Source: Eublepharis macularius
Lineage: Eukaryota; Chordata; Lepidosauria; Squamata; Eublepharidae
Assembly (NCBI RefSeq): GCF_028583425.1
Contig: NC_072795.1
Location: 8,889,001-8,953,000, forward strand
Direction of reading: 5' to 3'
Length of the DNA: 64,000 nucleotides
Below are positions 23,401-30,275 of the stretch, one piece after another. The notes beneath the pieces were generated by a model, which worked only from the letters and a program-made list of their open reading frames with translations, was not told the origin of the DNA and searched no databases. The translations under genes and the position numbers were made by a program. How positions within the stretch are numbered: position 1 is the first letter of the stretch; each line of letters starts with the position of its first letter.

Positions 23401-26400
23401 ATCCTTTAAGAACTGTAATGTTGACTTGGAACTGTTCACTGTCTTGTAGTATTTGTCTTGTAGGTTTACAAACATACAAGGGCCCTACTTACTTCCAGTT
23501 TTAACTACTAAGAGATTTAGGGCTTGTTCATAAAATAGTTCTAAAAAGTCAGTATTTACATCCCAATTCACTGTCATATTGCATAAAAAGTATAAAAGAG
23601 ATCACTACAGACATACTTGTGATCAGGGCTTTTTTTCTTGGAAAAGAGGTGGTGGAACTCAGTGGTAGAACTCAAGATCGCACAATGACGTCCCTTTGGG
23701 TCAGCTGGAACAAGGGGGGAGTTTTTTAAAGTTTAAATTGCCCTCGGCGAAAATGGTCACATGGCCGGTGGCCCCGCACTCTGATCTCCAGACAGAGGGG
23801 AGTTTAGATTACCCTCCCCTCAGTGGCGCGGAAGGCAATCTAAACTCCCCTCTGTCTGGAGATCAGGGGGTGGGGCCACCAGCCATGTGACCATTTTCAA
23901 GAGGTGCCGGAACTCCGTTCCACCGCGTTCCTGCTGAAAAAAAGCCCTGCTTGTGATTAAAGGCAATATCATGGCATCTCCATATATTGCAGTTTTTGCA
24001 TTCAAATGTATTACACGTGGACATCTCCCCTAAATGCTAAATGCTAAAATATGTATAACATGAGAAAAGTTTGGACAGTTTGCATGGAGAAACAATGTAC
24101 AATGTAAATTGGCTTTGGAGAAACACAGTGAAAGTAAATCTTCCTATCTATAAGAGAAAGAGAGTGTGAGAAAAAAACACATAGATTTATAAAGTCATTT
24201 AACATGTTCTTATCATGGCCTCACCATCAATTTTGGTACAAGGACTAGCCGTGCTGAATCCATCCCATTGGCAGGAAAAAAATGCTACTTAAAGCAGTCT
24301 TTCTCTAAAGATTCTGCTCTGAGCATCAGGCTAAACAAGACACTAGGCATATGTTAATTAATATGTCAAGTGATGCAATTTTACTTGGGAACTGTAGTTT
24401 TAAAAGATAGAGGGCTTGGGATTGCTGGGGAGAGGAAAGATTCTCTCACTGCCCTCCACAGCCTCTGCTGATTACTCCCTATTTGCAGATGCCAGATCCA
24501 GTCATACTGATCCATGTCTTGAAGGTAGAGTACTGTATCATGCTCCCCATGAGGTTGCCCTTGATGACATTCTGGAAAGCTCAAGTGGTTCAAAATGTGG
24601 CAGCCCTCTTCTTAACTGGGACTAGCCTGACTGAAACCTGGCTGGATGATTCCAGTGTGGTTACTTTGACACAGCTGACTTGGGCTAGGTATAAAGTCAT
24701 TCACCAACCTTGAACTGGAAGACAGGGTTTTTAGACAGGATTGGTTCCAACTCTGCTTGTCCTCAGAAACAGCCAATGAGAACAGGTGGAATGCTGGGCG
24801 AGTGGCAGTTGGAGTCAGTTGAAAAGAGTTAGAGTGGTGAAGAAGGCTTTTGGAGCTGCTAAGAGGAGGCAGCAAAGATATTGCTGGCTGTTACAAACCA
24901 GTTCTGACACATTGAAATATTCCCTGTTAAACCACAGTATATTTATGTTTTAAAATCATTCACTCCTGTGTTCTATGTTGCAAATAAAATTTATTCTTGT
25001 TTTTGTTTTAATCCTGGCTGGCTTGAAGTTGTTGGCTGAGGGGAAACAAGACACACTAACAAACCTCAGACACTCTGGTTAAGACAAACAGGCCAAGTTT
25101 AAAATAAATTGTGGCAGCATATGGAGCAGTTGCTGAGAGAGGAAGTAAATTTAGGGAATGAACTGACTGTCTGGTGGAGCCTCTGAGAGAGGAAATAGAG
25201 GACCCGGTATAGATGTGGGTCAGGGCTCTCTGCCTAGAAAATAGAGGTTAAACACATGGCTCTCAACTGCCAGTGAAACCCCTGAACTTATGTTAGGGAA
25301 GTCTACAGTGGGAGGTGATGTGTAAAGGTGGTCACAGGGAAGAGAGATTTTATCTTCCTTTCAAATGATAAATGTTTAATTGCTTTGTATGCTACCTTGA
25401 GCTATGTGAAAAGGCAGAGTACAAATGCTTAAATAAATAAATAGCTAGTGGGAATCTTGTTGCTGCTATTCTGAGGTCCTTCACTGACTACAGATTACTT
25501 TCTAGGTCCAATTCATGGTGCTGGTTGGAAAGGGACCTGAGAGATCTCAAACTCTACTCTGATATGGAGGTTTGCTGGGTAACGGGCCAGTCATACACTC
25601 TCATCTTAACCTACCTCACAGAGTTGTTGTGAGGCTAAAATGGAGGAATGGGAGAATGATGGTGTAGGTCAATGTGGGTTCCCGCTGAGGAGAAAATGGA
25701 GGAAATGAGAACAATGGTGCTTTGTGTGACACTCCTTGAGGATTTCACTGCAAGGAAAACAGAGAAAACCTTTTCTTCTTCATAAGCACTTACCATTTTC
25801 ATTTCCTAAGGCTTTAAAGAAAGGAGTTTCTGGTCGCTCATCAAAATATTCTGAATGTTTGACCACACCTTCTTTCACTGTTTCAATTCCAGACAGTACC
25901 ACCACAGGCAAAGACCCTGCCCATATCGTGTAAATGTTTCCGTATTGCTTTGCCAGCTGCCATTCGGACCAAAAAAGAGAAGCATTATCTTCCAGAAGAC
26001 AAGATGATTCCAAATAGACATATTAACCTCATTCTTCCTCAGCTTCTCAGGAGCCCTGTGAAGCTCTTCTCTCTGCCTGTTCTCCCTCCCAGTTGTCTTC
26101 TCTTCCTTCACTTCTTCCCACACCATCTTGCCTCTGGGACACTTCATTTCAAGCTCTGTGTGGCAGCCCCCTTGATATACAGTACTACCACTTTATGTAT
26201 ATGTATGTTTGATTTGGTTTAGTTATTTACTTGAACTTTTAAATAACTATACAAATTTCAACATATAAGGCTAACTAAACCAGAAAATACAAGAGAAGAA
26301 GAAATGCATTAACAAACATTGGCACTCAGCATAGAAGAATATGTGGCTTGCAGCAGGGGGGTAGCCAGGTCCCCGTATTTTCCAAGTGGGAGAGAGGGGA

Positions 26401-29374
26401 TCTGGCACTCATCTTGTTCTTTGTGTAACTGCTGTCACTCATCTGGCTGGAGTGGGGGGGGCAAGATGGGGAACATCTTCCAAAGTAGGTATTGCTTTTT
26501 CTTCTGTTTTCTCTTTCTGTAGGTAAAGAAGCAATACCTACTTTGGAAATTCTTCACTAATAACCTTAGGATTTACCTGGTTGATTTCCATCTGCCTGTA
26601 TACGCCCGAGTCCTCGGACGGGGACTCTGTCAGATATACATGTATTATTCTTGTGATACAAGTTATCAGTATATAAGTGATGTATAAGTCATATGTATGA
26701 ATTGTATGTGTTATTAGACTTATAGTCTTAATAAGAGATTCATGAATTCTTGAATAAGAGTGATTGTTAATATTTCTTTATCCTCTGATCAATAAATCCA
26801 TAACAACACAACATCTGCCTTGCTGAGCAAGTAATCTATGGAACACTTACAGCAATGGCAAAAAGCAGAGCACATTATCAGAAAACTCTTGATTGAAATT
26901 ATAAGCAGAAAGACATTTGTGGGCAATGGAGCTTTCCCTGGAATATGTCCAAGCATTAGGGGATATGCAGTGAAGAGGCAGAGCCCTATCCCACCACACA
27001 CAAAGAAAATTCAAGCTCCAATGCACTCTCCCTGTCTCTCTCTCAAAATGCCAACAGCAACTGTCTCTCCCTCACTGTCTGCAAAGTCAGAGCTGGGAGC
27101 CCCCCTCCCCCCTGCTCTTTGCTCCCTTGTAACAAATTTAGAGCTCCACACTTGAAAGGAAGACCTGCCTATCAAGCAAAATTGGGCTTAGATTGGGGTT
27201 TCCAGGGCAACAGCAGGAGTTCAGACAGAGTTCAGACAATCCCTGCCTCCGGTTGCCAATGGAAATGATTGCAGTTGCCAGATTGTCTTGCTTGACCAAC
27301 AGCAACAAACAGCAATGAACAAGGCTTGCAATGACCACCTGTTTGTTTAGAATGGGGCCTCACGAACAGCTTGTTTGCGAACAGCTGATTGGGCTGTTCA
27401 TGGCTTTTTTTAGTTCGGATTGCTGTTCGTTCCCATCTCTAATTATAAGCAGAAAGACATTTGTGGGAAATGGAGCTTTCTCCAGTATATGTCCAAGCAT
27501 TAGGGGATATGCAGTGAGTTCAGGAGGATTTTTGATATTCACATTCCAATGGGATTCAGTTTAATTTTGTTTAGACTGTATATGCTGCCTCTCCAGAAAC
27601 CTGCATGAGGTGGCACGTAAGTTAAAAATGGTACAATAATATGGTCATGAAATTGCAAGCATAAAAATTATCTATATAAAGCCACAAATGAAACAAGCAG
27701 ATATGATGTGACACGAACAAAAGCCCCTAGTATTTAGCAGCGTACAACTATATTTATGAAATAACCCTTAGACTAGAAGCACTAATGAAAACCAGCTAAA
27801 ATTTGGAGACGTATTTGGGGCTGTATTCTATAATTGCGGTATTCTAGTTGAGGCGTGTCTTGAGTACAAATTCATAAAGCAGAAGTTTCTGTCTTTCACT
27901 TCTGTTTTGAGGCTAACTGATTTCTCAACCATCACTTAGTAAAGTGTTTATTTCAAGGACTTTACAGCTTAAACCTTGCTGTCAGGTTTCTTTTGTTCTT
28001 TCCCGAGGAAGAAGGAAAAGAACTTCTTGGAAACTTCATCACACTGGCTGTGACAAAAGTAATTCTAGGGAGAAATGGATTCCCATTTGAGATCAATGGA
28101 AAAGTAAGTCAACCATAACAATGAATCCGAGCCCTGAATTTGAGTCCCATGGCACCTTAGAGACCAACAAGTTTTCAGGGAATAAGCTTTTGAGTGTCAG
28201 GTACTTTAATGCTCAAAAGCTTCCACCCTGAAAATCTTGTTGGTCTTGGTCTTGAAGTCAAAAAGCTCTTCACTTATCCTCCTGGAATCCTGCTATTCCA
28301 CCTCACACTCACACAGCTAGCCATCCTGAGCTATAAATGATTTAAGAGTACATACAAAATTAGTAATAAAAATGACTAGAAAACAAATCCAAAAAATAAC
28401 ATTCTTGTTCGCACCACTAATGGCCGCTTCCTCGGCTTTCTCTGAAGACGTTTCTGTCACAGACGGGTCCAAAGATTCTATTTGACATCGTCAATCTTTG
28501 TGAAGCATTGTGCAATTAATGTACACAACAAAGCTGATGCTGCATTTGTAAGAGCAGTTCCTCAGCCCCTGGTTTTCCTTCACCCACTATTAGATTTATC
28601 TCCTTCACAGCCACCAATATGATGGATGGAAAAACCCCCATAGGAGGAGTCCACATTGCTTACATGTGACTGATTGTTAGAGGTTATCTGTGCACAGCCC
28701 ACCCTCCCCTCTCTCCTGGTGTAAGTCCTCTGATCTGGGCATTATATGCTGATATTGAAGAAATGGAAAGTAGGCGCTCTTCCTTCTTCTGGCAGATGAA
28801 CTAATGTCCTCCTGAAAGAAGGGACCAAAGCATCTAATCCATCCTGAAATCTCTAGAACTATTAATATCATCTTGGCTCAGGGGCAGCACAGGTGACTGT
28901 TGGAAGAGCATCAGGTTCAGATAAGTAGCCTATTTCTACCACAGGAAGGCAAAAAGTTGAAAATCTCTTCACTCATCCTCTTACTCAGCAGATTAACATT
29001 TCTACATAATATTTTCCCTATCTGTCCACATACTATACACACACACACTGTATTAAATAGTTTTATTATTCTGATATTTTTTCTTTCTCTGCTTGTATAT
29101 TATGTGTATGTTGTCTGTTTTTTAAACATTTCATTTATTGTTTATTGTTTAAAAAGTAAAAATTCAATTAGAAAAAAGAAAAGAAAACCAACTCTAAAGG
29201 ACATACCTTAATGAAAGTATCCTGAGAAAAGTTCGGTATTATCCGCCAAATGCTTCCAATGAGAGGAAGCCGAAGAGGCCCTGGAGGATAGTTCTTGTGT
29301 GACCAGCATTGTTTCAGGAAGTGCATGATCAGAAGACAGGCCAGCACTGATATCAAAGTTGCTGGTATCCACAT
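4034..29374 (-). CDS. CYP2J-like: CYP2 gene A: complete nine-exon cytochrome P450, CYP2J-like
   Basis: The gene encodes a microsomal P450 monooxygenase that would use NADPH-P450 reductase electrons to oxidise lipids or foreign compounds; the substrate is unknown. Exons on the minus strand: 29374-29207, 25956-25794, 23289-23140, 17724-17564, 16706-16530, 13848-13707, 11243-11056, 7794-7653 and 4227-4034. They join in frame to 494 residues, and lengths and phases match the CYP2 pattern. Seen in the protein: an N-terminal membrane anchor, the hinge YPPGP, WKQQR (helix C), AGTET (helix I), EIQR (the ExxR of helix K) and FGAGARTCIG with the haem-ligand Cys. No stop or frameshift was found. The final beta region departs from the usual CYP2 wording. 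Introns run from 857 bp to 5.4 kb and carry many repeats. CYP2 family is certain; assignment to 2J is by eye. Confidence 0.93.
4340..4561 (+). mobile_element. 5S rRNA-derived SINE, copy 1
   Basis: The segment 'agaagttaagcagggtcgg' followed by 'ccttggttagtaataggatgg' matches the internal promoter part of 5S rRNA (canonical GAAGCTAAGCAGGGTCGGGC and TTAGTACTTGGATGGGAGAC). A non-5S tail follows: 'cataagtcagctgtgacttg' and 'gcactctccacca'. The same tail ends copy 2 at 9346. hAT element A is inserted at its right end. Confidence 0.8.
4554..4561. repeat. Target-site duplication of hAT element A, left copy
   Basis: The 8-mer atcaccac is repeated exactly at 6691-6698. Eight bases is the hAT signature. 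Confidence 0.85.
4562..6690. mobile_element. hAT-type non-autonomous element A, 2.1 kb
   Basis: The ends are inverted copies of TAGAGATGGGCACGG, flanked by the 8-bp duplication atcaccac. Near both ends the word CGGACC/GGTCCG recurs several times, especially in the last 120 bases on the right. The interior codes for no transposase that I can recognise. It holds a 160-bp tandem repeat (5330-5765) and GC-rich filler. It lies inside intron 8 of gene A and inside the tail of a 5S SINE. Confidence 0.85.
5330..5765. repeat. Tandem repeat, about 2.7 units of 160 bp
   Basis: 'gtgaaacaccca' recurs at 5352, 5512 and 5671, giving periods of 160 and 159. Each unit also holds 'cagcaggttttggggg' and 'cctttttcactc...taaatagtgg'. 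It lies within hAT element A. Confidence 0.85.
6691..7319. other. Intron 8 of gene A, unassigned
   Basis: No exon or repeat family is recognised here beyond the right target duplication of hAT element A at 6691-6698. Confidence 0.4.
7320..7612 (+). mobile_element. LINE 3' end remnant (L2/CR1-like)
   Basis: The frame from 7324 reads APKLWNFF..EICLSSS....QLKSFCF, which resembles the last conserved stretch of vertebrate non-LTR reverse transcriptase proteins. It is followed by an A+T-rich tail and 'ctgcaaataaatatgacag'. It is old and broken; the family is a guess. Confidence 0.45.
7653..7794 (-). CDS. CYP2J-like: CYP2 gene A exon 8
   Basis: The exon is 142 nt, with acceptor tttcag and donor gtaagt. 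It encodes GAIVIPDARCVLFDPKHWET, then FNPNNFLDKDGKFV and FLLFGAG. It ends one base into the Gly codon completed by exon 9. Confidence 0.93.
8088..8231. mobile_element. Palindromic MITE, about 144 bp
   Basis: The left arm starts TGATTCCGCAC and the right arm ends GTGCGGAATCA. The two arms, about 72 bp each, are near-perfect reverse complements (for example 'ttggataatgcactt' pairs with 'aagtgcattatccaa'). It has no coding capacity. I could not see a clean target duplication, so the superfamily is open. Confidence 0.75.
9083..9245. repeat. Interspersed repeat of the 'gggacttgcttctgagtag' type
   Basis: The text 'aatgggacttgcttctgagtagacc' with inverted echoes 'ggtagacccattcaatttgatggg' resembles a short repeat that I recall as common in squamates. 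A related scrap is at 36130-36215. The family is unassigned. Confidence 0.4.
9346..9559 (+). mobile_element. 5S rRNA-derived SINE, copy 2
   Basis: 'agaagctaagcagggtggg' and 'ccttggttagtaattggatgg' match the 5S internal promoter more closely than copy 1 does. The same tail follows, with 'cataagtcagctatgacttg' and 'gcactctccacc'. It lies in intron 7 of gene A, antisense to the gene. Confidence 0.82.
9560..11055. other. Intron 7 of gene A, unassigned
   Basis: Holds poly-C and poly-G runs (about 9774-9785 and 9817-9828) and otherwise no exon or repeat family that I recognise. Confidence 0.4.
11056..11243 (-). CDS. CYP2J-like: CYP2 gene A exon 7
   Basis: The exon is 188 nt, with acceptor cccttag and donor gtaacg. 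It encodes KVQKEIDEVLG, LPYTSAVIHEIQR (the ExxR motif of helix K) and GVPRQCSKDVNIMGFLIPE. It starts two bases into a codon and ends on a codon boundary. Confidence 0.93.
11410..11481. repeat. (GA)n microsatellite
   Basis: About 36 uninterrupted GA units, in intron 6 of gene A. Confidence 0.97.
11633..11860 (+). mobile_element. Minimal PLE1-type hairpin insertion, 228 bp
   Basis: The insertion is flanked by acttccttcatta (11620-11632) and acttcctttatta (11861-11873), a 13-bp target duplication with one mismatch. It reads as tail (ttgtcgaaggctttcacggc...), antisense terminal arm, then sense terminal arm ending aacaacca. The arms are reverse complements over most of their length. Nothing of the PLE1 coding region is present. 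It has the same layout and size as 34286-34512 but the opposite orientation. Confidence 0.85.
11768..11808 (+). ncRNA. Hammerhead ribozyme motif in hairpin insertion
   Basis: The core is complete: CCT, CTGAAGA, GCCAGC/GCTGGC stem, GAAA, CGTC, AGG. It lies in the sense arm. The antisense arm carries a shortened version in which helix II is disrupted. Confidence 0.72.
11874..13706. other. Intron 6 of gene A, unassigned A+T-rich sequence
   Basis: No exon or recognisable repeat was seen. The stretch is A+T-rich and mostly unique in appearance. Confidence 0.4.
13707..13848 (-). CDS. CYP2J-like: CYP2 gene A exon 6 (helix I)
   Basis: The exon is 142 nt, with acceptor aataacag and donor gtgaga. It encodes SKKDPDSSYNEENLSQCICD, then LFAAGTETITH, which holds the oxygen-activating AGTET motif of helix I, and ends at HPDIQ plus one base. 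Confidence 0.93.
14536..14647 (+). mobile_element. tRNA-derived SINE, 5' part (split by a MITE)
   Basis: 'gagccagggtggtatagtg' is an A-box-like head, 'aagttcaaatctcc' fits a B box and 'gaccttgggccagtcaca' is the usual body. It continues at 14766 after the MITE. Confidence 0.7.
14648..14765. mobile_element. Palindromic MITE, 118 bp, TCA target duplication
   Basis: The first 42 bases (GGGCCAAGCTGCACATGACG...) and the reverse complement of the last 42 match at 40 positions. The trinucleotide TCA stands on both sides (14645-14647 and 14766-14768). A three-base duplication fits a PIF/Harbinger-like element, although TCA is not the usual TWA. It interrupts a SINE. Confidence 0.85.
14766..14836 (+). 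mobile_element. tRNA-derived SINE, 3' part
   Basis: Continues the SINE of 14536-14647 after the MITE; the text is diverged and the end is not clear. Confidence 0.45.
15068..15296. repeat. Interspersed repeat of the 'ggcaaccct' type
   Basis: Contains 'gggaaattcctggggg', 'cctccaaagctgccatttcc', 'ggagaactgatctcag' and 'cccacctggatgttggcaaccct'. The same wording recurs in the tandem block at 35155-35575. Confidence 0.55.
15600..16180 (-). mobile_element. Two minus-strand tRNA-derived SINE remnants
   Basis: Both contain the reverse of a SINE body. One has 'cctcacaacaaccctgtgaag', 'tccatggcagaggg' and 'gattcgaaccgaggtctcc' (B box in reverse). The other has 'tccatggaaagctgtgg' and 'tttgaatccaggtatctgag'. 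A further scrap of the same type is at about 16340-16470. Confidence 0.6.
16530..16706 (-). CDS. CYP2J-like: CYP2 gene A exon 5
   Basis: The exon is 177 nt, with acceptor tcttgtag and donor gtaagt. It encodes LYDTLPWLMKHLPGPHKKVF and ends DFIDYYLLQIEK. The LPGPHKK wording is typical of CYP2 proteins. Confidence 0.93.
17095..17190 (+). mobile_element. LINE/SINE 3' tail remnant
   Basis: 'gttgttatccgctctgagcc' with 'ggctggaatataaatgtaataaa' and a decayed AATTC/AAATT run is the usual end of vertebrate CR1/L2-group elements or SINEs that share their tails. Similar tails lie at 22410-22500, 25380-25441 and 31190-31312. Confidence 0.5.
17564..17724 (-). CDS. CYP2J-like: CYP2 gene A exon 4
   Basis: The exon is 161 nt, with acceptor tttttcag and donor gtgagt. 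It encodes QPLDPSSPVSNSVTNVIC, SLIFGQRFSLKDEEF and ends FFQL. The homologous exon of relic B is at 48265-48426. Confidence 0.92.
18257..18903. repeat. Long interspersed repeat, copy 1 (possibly an old LTR fragment)
   Basis: Alignable along its length with 24742-25336 in the same orientation, both in gene A introns. Shared words include 'aaaatcattcactcc', 'tggctggcttgaagt', 'ttggctgagggaaa' and 'gtggcagc'. Internal AATAAA and the layout suggest a solo LTR with some adjoining sequence, but no coding part is present. It is a fossil, strongly diverged from its sister. Confidence 0.5.
19908..19915. repeat. Target-site duplication of hAT element B1, left copy
   Basis: attgtaag here and gttgtaag at 20603-20610 match at 7 of 8 positions. 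Confidence 0.75.
19916..20602. mobile_element. hAT-type non-autonomous element B1, 687 bp
   Basis: The ends are inverted copies of TAGAGATGGGCACGA with an 8-bp duplication. The subterminal word is GATC-based: GATCCACGATCC-like runs crowd the right 140 bases and CGATC/GATCG recurs on the left. The interior matches the minus-strand relative B2 at 21010-21827. Open frames inside it look like chance frames. Confidence 0.82.
21010..21827 (-). mobile_element. hAT-type element B2, truncated relative of B1
   Basis: It ends at 21827 with 'gatcgtgcccatctcta', the outer terminus of B1 in reverse. From there leftward it follows B1 (the same interior wording around 'gaagcccagctttccttga') before diverging. 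No second terminus is found at its left side, so it is truncated or carries foreign sequence there. A short (CA)n run lies at 21123-21142. Confidence 0.7.
21924..22110 (+). mobile_element. tRNA-Ala-derived SINE
   Basis: 'gctatggctcaatggtagagc' (A box) and 'aggtcccaggttcaatcccc' (B box) follow the tRNA-Ala pattern through to 'ggtgtctcca'. A non-tRNA body follows ('gtgaaagacctctacc', 'atagaccaatgatctgagtc'). The body and the altered anticodon region show that it is a SINE and not a working tRNA gene. A minus-strand relative is at 58815-59235. Confidence 0.78.
22833..22917. repeat. (AAGG)n microsatellite
   Basis: About 20 clean AAGG units. The long open frames that cross it on both strands are products of the repeat. 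Confidence 0.97.
23140..23289 (-). CDS. CYP2J-like: CYP2 gene A exon 3 (helix C)
   Basis: The exon is 150 nt, with acceptor atctttag and donor gtatgt. It encodes IGLSNGHTWKQQRKFAIL, then LRKLGLGKKGIE, EEEAHQLVETF and ARAKG. WKQQR is the haem-propionate-binding WxxxR of helix C. The exon 3 of relic B (40698-40847) is its homologue. Confidence 0.93.
23616..23957. mobile_element. hAT-type MITE of the CAGGGCTTTTTTTC family, copy 1
   Basis: The element is 23624-23949 (326 bp), between exact 8-bp duplications cttgtgat (23616-23623 and 23950-23957). Ends are CAGGGCTTTTTTTC and its inverse. The interior has a further inverted repeat of about 58 bp on each side ('ccagacagaggggagtttag' against its complement), so most of the element could fold into a long hairpin. 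Confidence 0.88.
24742..25336. repeat. Long interspersed repeat, copy 2 (possibly an old LTR fragment)
   Basis: Sister of 18257-18903, in the same orientation, in intron 2 of gene A. It shares the body and the 'gtggcagcatatgg' segment. A fossil without coding sequence. Confidence 0.5.
25545..25735 (+). mobile_element. tRNA-derived SINE remnant
   Basis: 'ggtttgctgggtaacgggccag', 'cctacctcacagagttgttgtg' and 'ggctaaaatggaggaa' match the body of the SINE type found at 777 and 14536. The head is missing or worn. Confidence 0.5.
25794..25956 (-). CDS. CYP2J-like: CYP2 gene A exon 2
   Basis: The exon is 163 nt, with acceptor atggcag and donor gtaagt. It encodes LAKQYGNIYTIWAGSLPVVV, EGVVKHSEYFDERPETPFFK and ends GNEN plus one base. 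The phase is standard for CYP2. Confidence 0.93.
26893..27517. repeat. 78-bp direct repeats flanking a hAT-type element end
   Basis: 26893-26971 and 27439-27517 match with few differences ('attataagcagaaagaca', 'ccaagcattaggggatatgc'). Between them lies hAT-like sequence ending at 27438 with 'gttcgttcccatctcta' and a subterminal word GAACAGC/GCTGTTC. No left terminus is visible. Confidence 0.7.
27520..28130. other. Intron 1 of gene A, unassigned
   Basis: No exon or recognisable repeat. A+T-rich, unique in appearance. Confidence 0.4.
28139..28275. repeat. Worn hairpin repeat of the PLE2-terminus type
   Basis: 'gagaccaacaagttttcaggg' and 'aagcttttgag' on the left are mirrored by 'ctcaaaagcttccaccctg' and 'aaaatcttgttggtct' on the right. 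The arm wording is that of the PLE2 ends (…gttggtcttaaaggtgc…), but the hammerhead core is not kept. Confidence 0.5.
28276..29200. other. Intron 1 of gene A, unassigned
   Basis: No exon or firm repeat call in this stretch. Confidence 0.4.
29207..29374 (-). CDS. CYP2J-like: CYP2 gene A exon 1 (start, membrane anchor)
   Basis: The first 56 codons start at ATG 29374 and end at donor gtatgt. A hydrophobic run of about 18 residues (PATLISVLACLLIMHFL) is the signal anchor. It is followed by basic residues and YPPGPLRLPLIG, the proline-rich hinge of microsomal P450s. Gene C exon 1 aligns over its whole length, which supports this start. Confidence 0.92.
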
Positions 29375-29498
29375 TATCTTTTTCCCCTCTGTGTTTGTAG
29401 CTTTCCTGTATAACTGGGAATCTGGGATGCTTTTTCTTCAGTTCCTGCCTGTGCTCCTCAGAGACATTGCTGCTTCTCTGAGATTTTTCTATGAACAC

Positions 29499-29507
29499 CC
29501 TTTTATA
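29499..29507 (-). promoter_or_regulatory. TATA box of CYP2 gene A
   Basis: On the minus strand this reads TATAAAAGG, about 125 nt upstream of the ATG. That would leave a leader of roughly 95-105 nt. The leader aligns with that of gene C, where the matching site is degenerate (58293-58303). Confidence 0.6.
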
Positions 29508-29958
29508 TGTCCCAGTTATTAAAATGAATGTAGAAACTTTGCATGCCGAAACTACCATTCCCTTGGAATGTGATCCTCCAGGTGCATAGTGTGACATCAT
29601 GTGTAGCGAATAGCGATCGACTCATTAATTGCAATATAATCTAAATAATTGTGTGAAAGAGAGTTTAACATCAAATGCCATTTTATGACCCAAACCTAGG
29701 CAATAAGCCAATATGTGACATAAAATTCTTCACAAAGAAACTCATCACAGACTCATGATTTATACACAGAATAAGGGAAGTGCTAAACCGGATGCTTTAT
29801 TGTTGCAGAGTTTTCTGCTTTGCCTTTGAATGCTCTCAGATATACATAGAAAGTCTATGAAATATCTCATATCTGCTGTGTTCTTTAATGCCTGCAGTGT
29901 ATCTTTGAGTTCATTGATTTTTCCCTGAAAAAGAAGTAAAACAAACTGATGATGAATT

Positions 29959-30183
29959 CAAAATGGATAGCCACATTAGTCTGTGTGTAGCAGTAGAAAA
30001 GAGCAAAGAGTCCAGTAGCACCTATAAGACTAACAAAATCTGTAATTGGGTATGTGCTTTCGTCGTGAGCCACAGTTCACTTCATTGACCTGAAGAAGTG
30101 AGTTGTGGATCACGAAAGCTCAAGCCCTACCACAAATTTTGTTAGGCATATAGGTCCTACTGGAACCTTGCTCTTTTCTACAA
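29959..30183 (+). mobile_element. Minimal PLE2-type hairpin insertion, 225 bp
   Basis: Flanked by exact atgatgaatt at 29949-29958 and 30184-30193. It reads as a short tail ('ggatagccacattagtctg'), an antisense arm ('agagtccagtagcacctata'), then a sense arm with a hammerhead-like core ending 'cttttctac'. No coding sequence is left. It has the same plan and nearly the same length as the PLE1-type insertions at 11633 and 34286, built on a different terminus. Confidence 0.8.
30090..30129 (+). ncRNA. Hammerhead-like core in hairpin insertion
   Basis: CTGAAGA, a GUGA/UCAC stem with a loop, GAAA and a short helix III (AGC, loop UCAA, GCC). No convincing helix I is seen, so it is hammerhead-like and not a clear ribozyme. 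Confidence 0.45.
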
Positions 30184-30275
30184 ATGATGAATTATTCAGG
30201 AGTGCTTTTTACTCAGGTAACTGGCCTGTCCTTTAAGAAATGGCTCAGATAAATGTTTCAGTAAAGGAACAGGGA

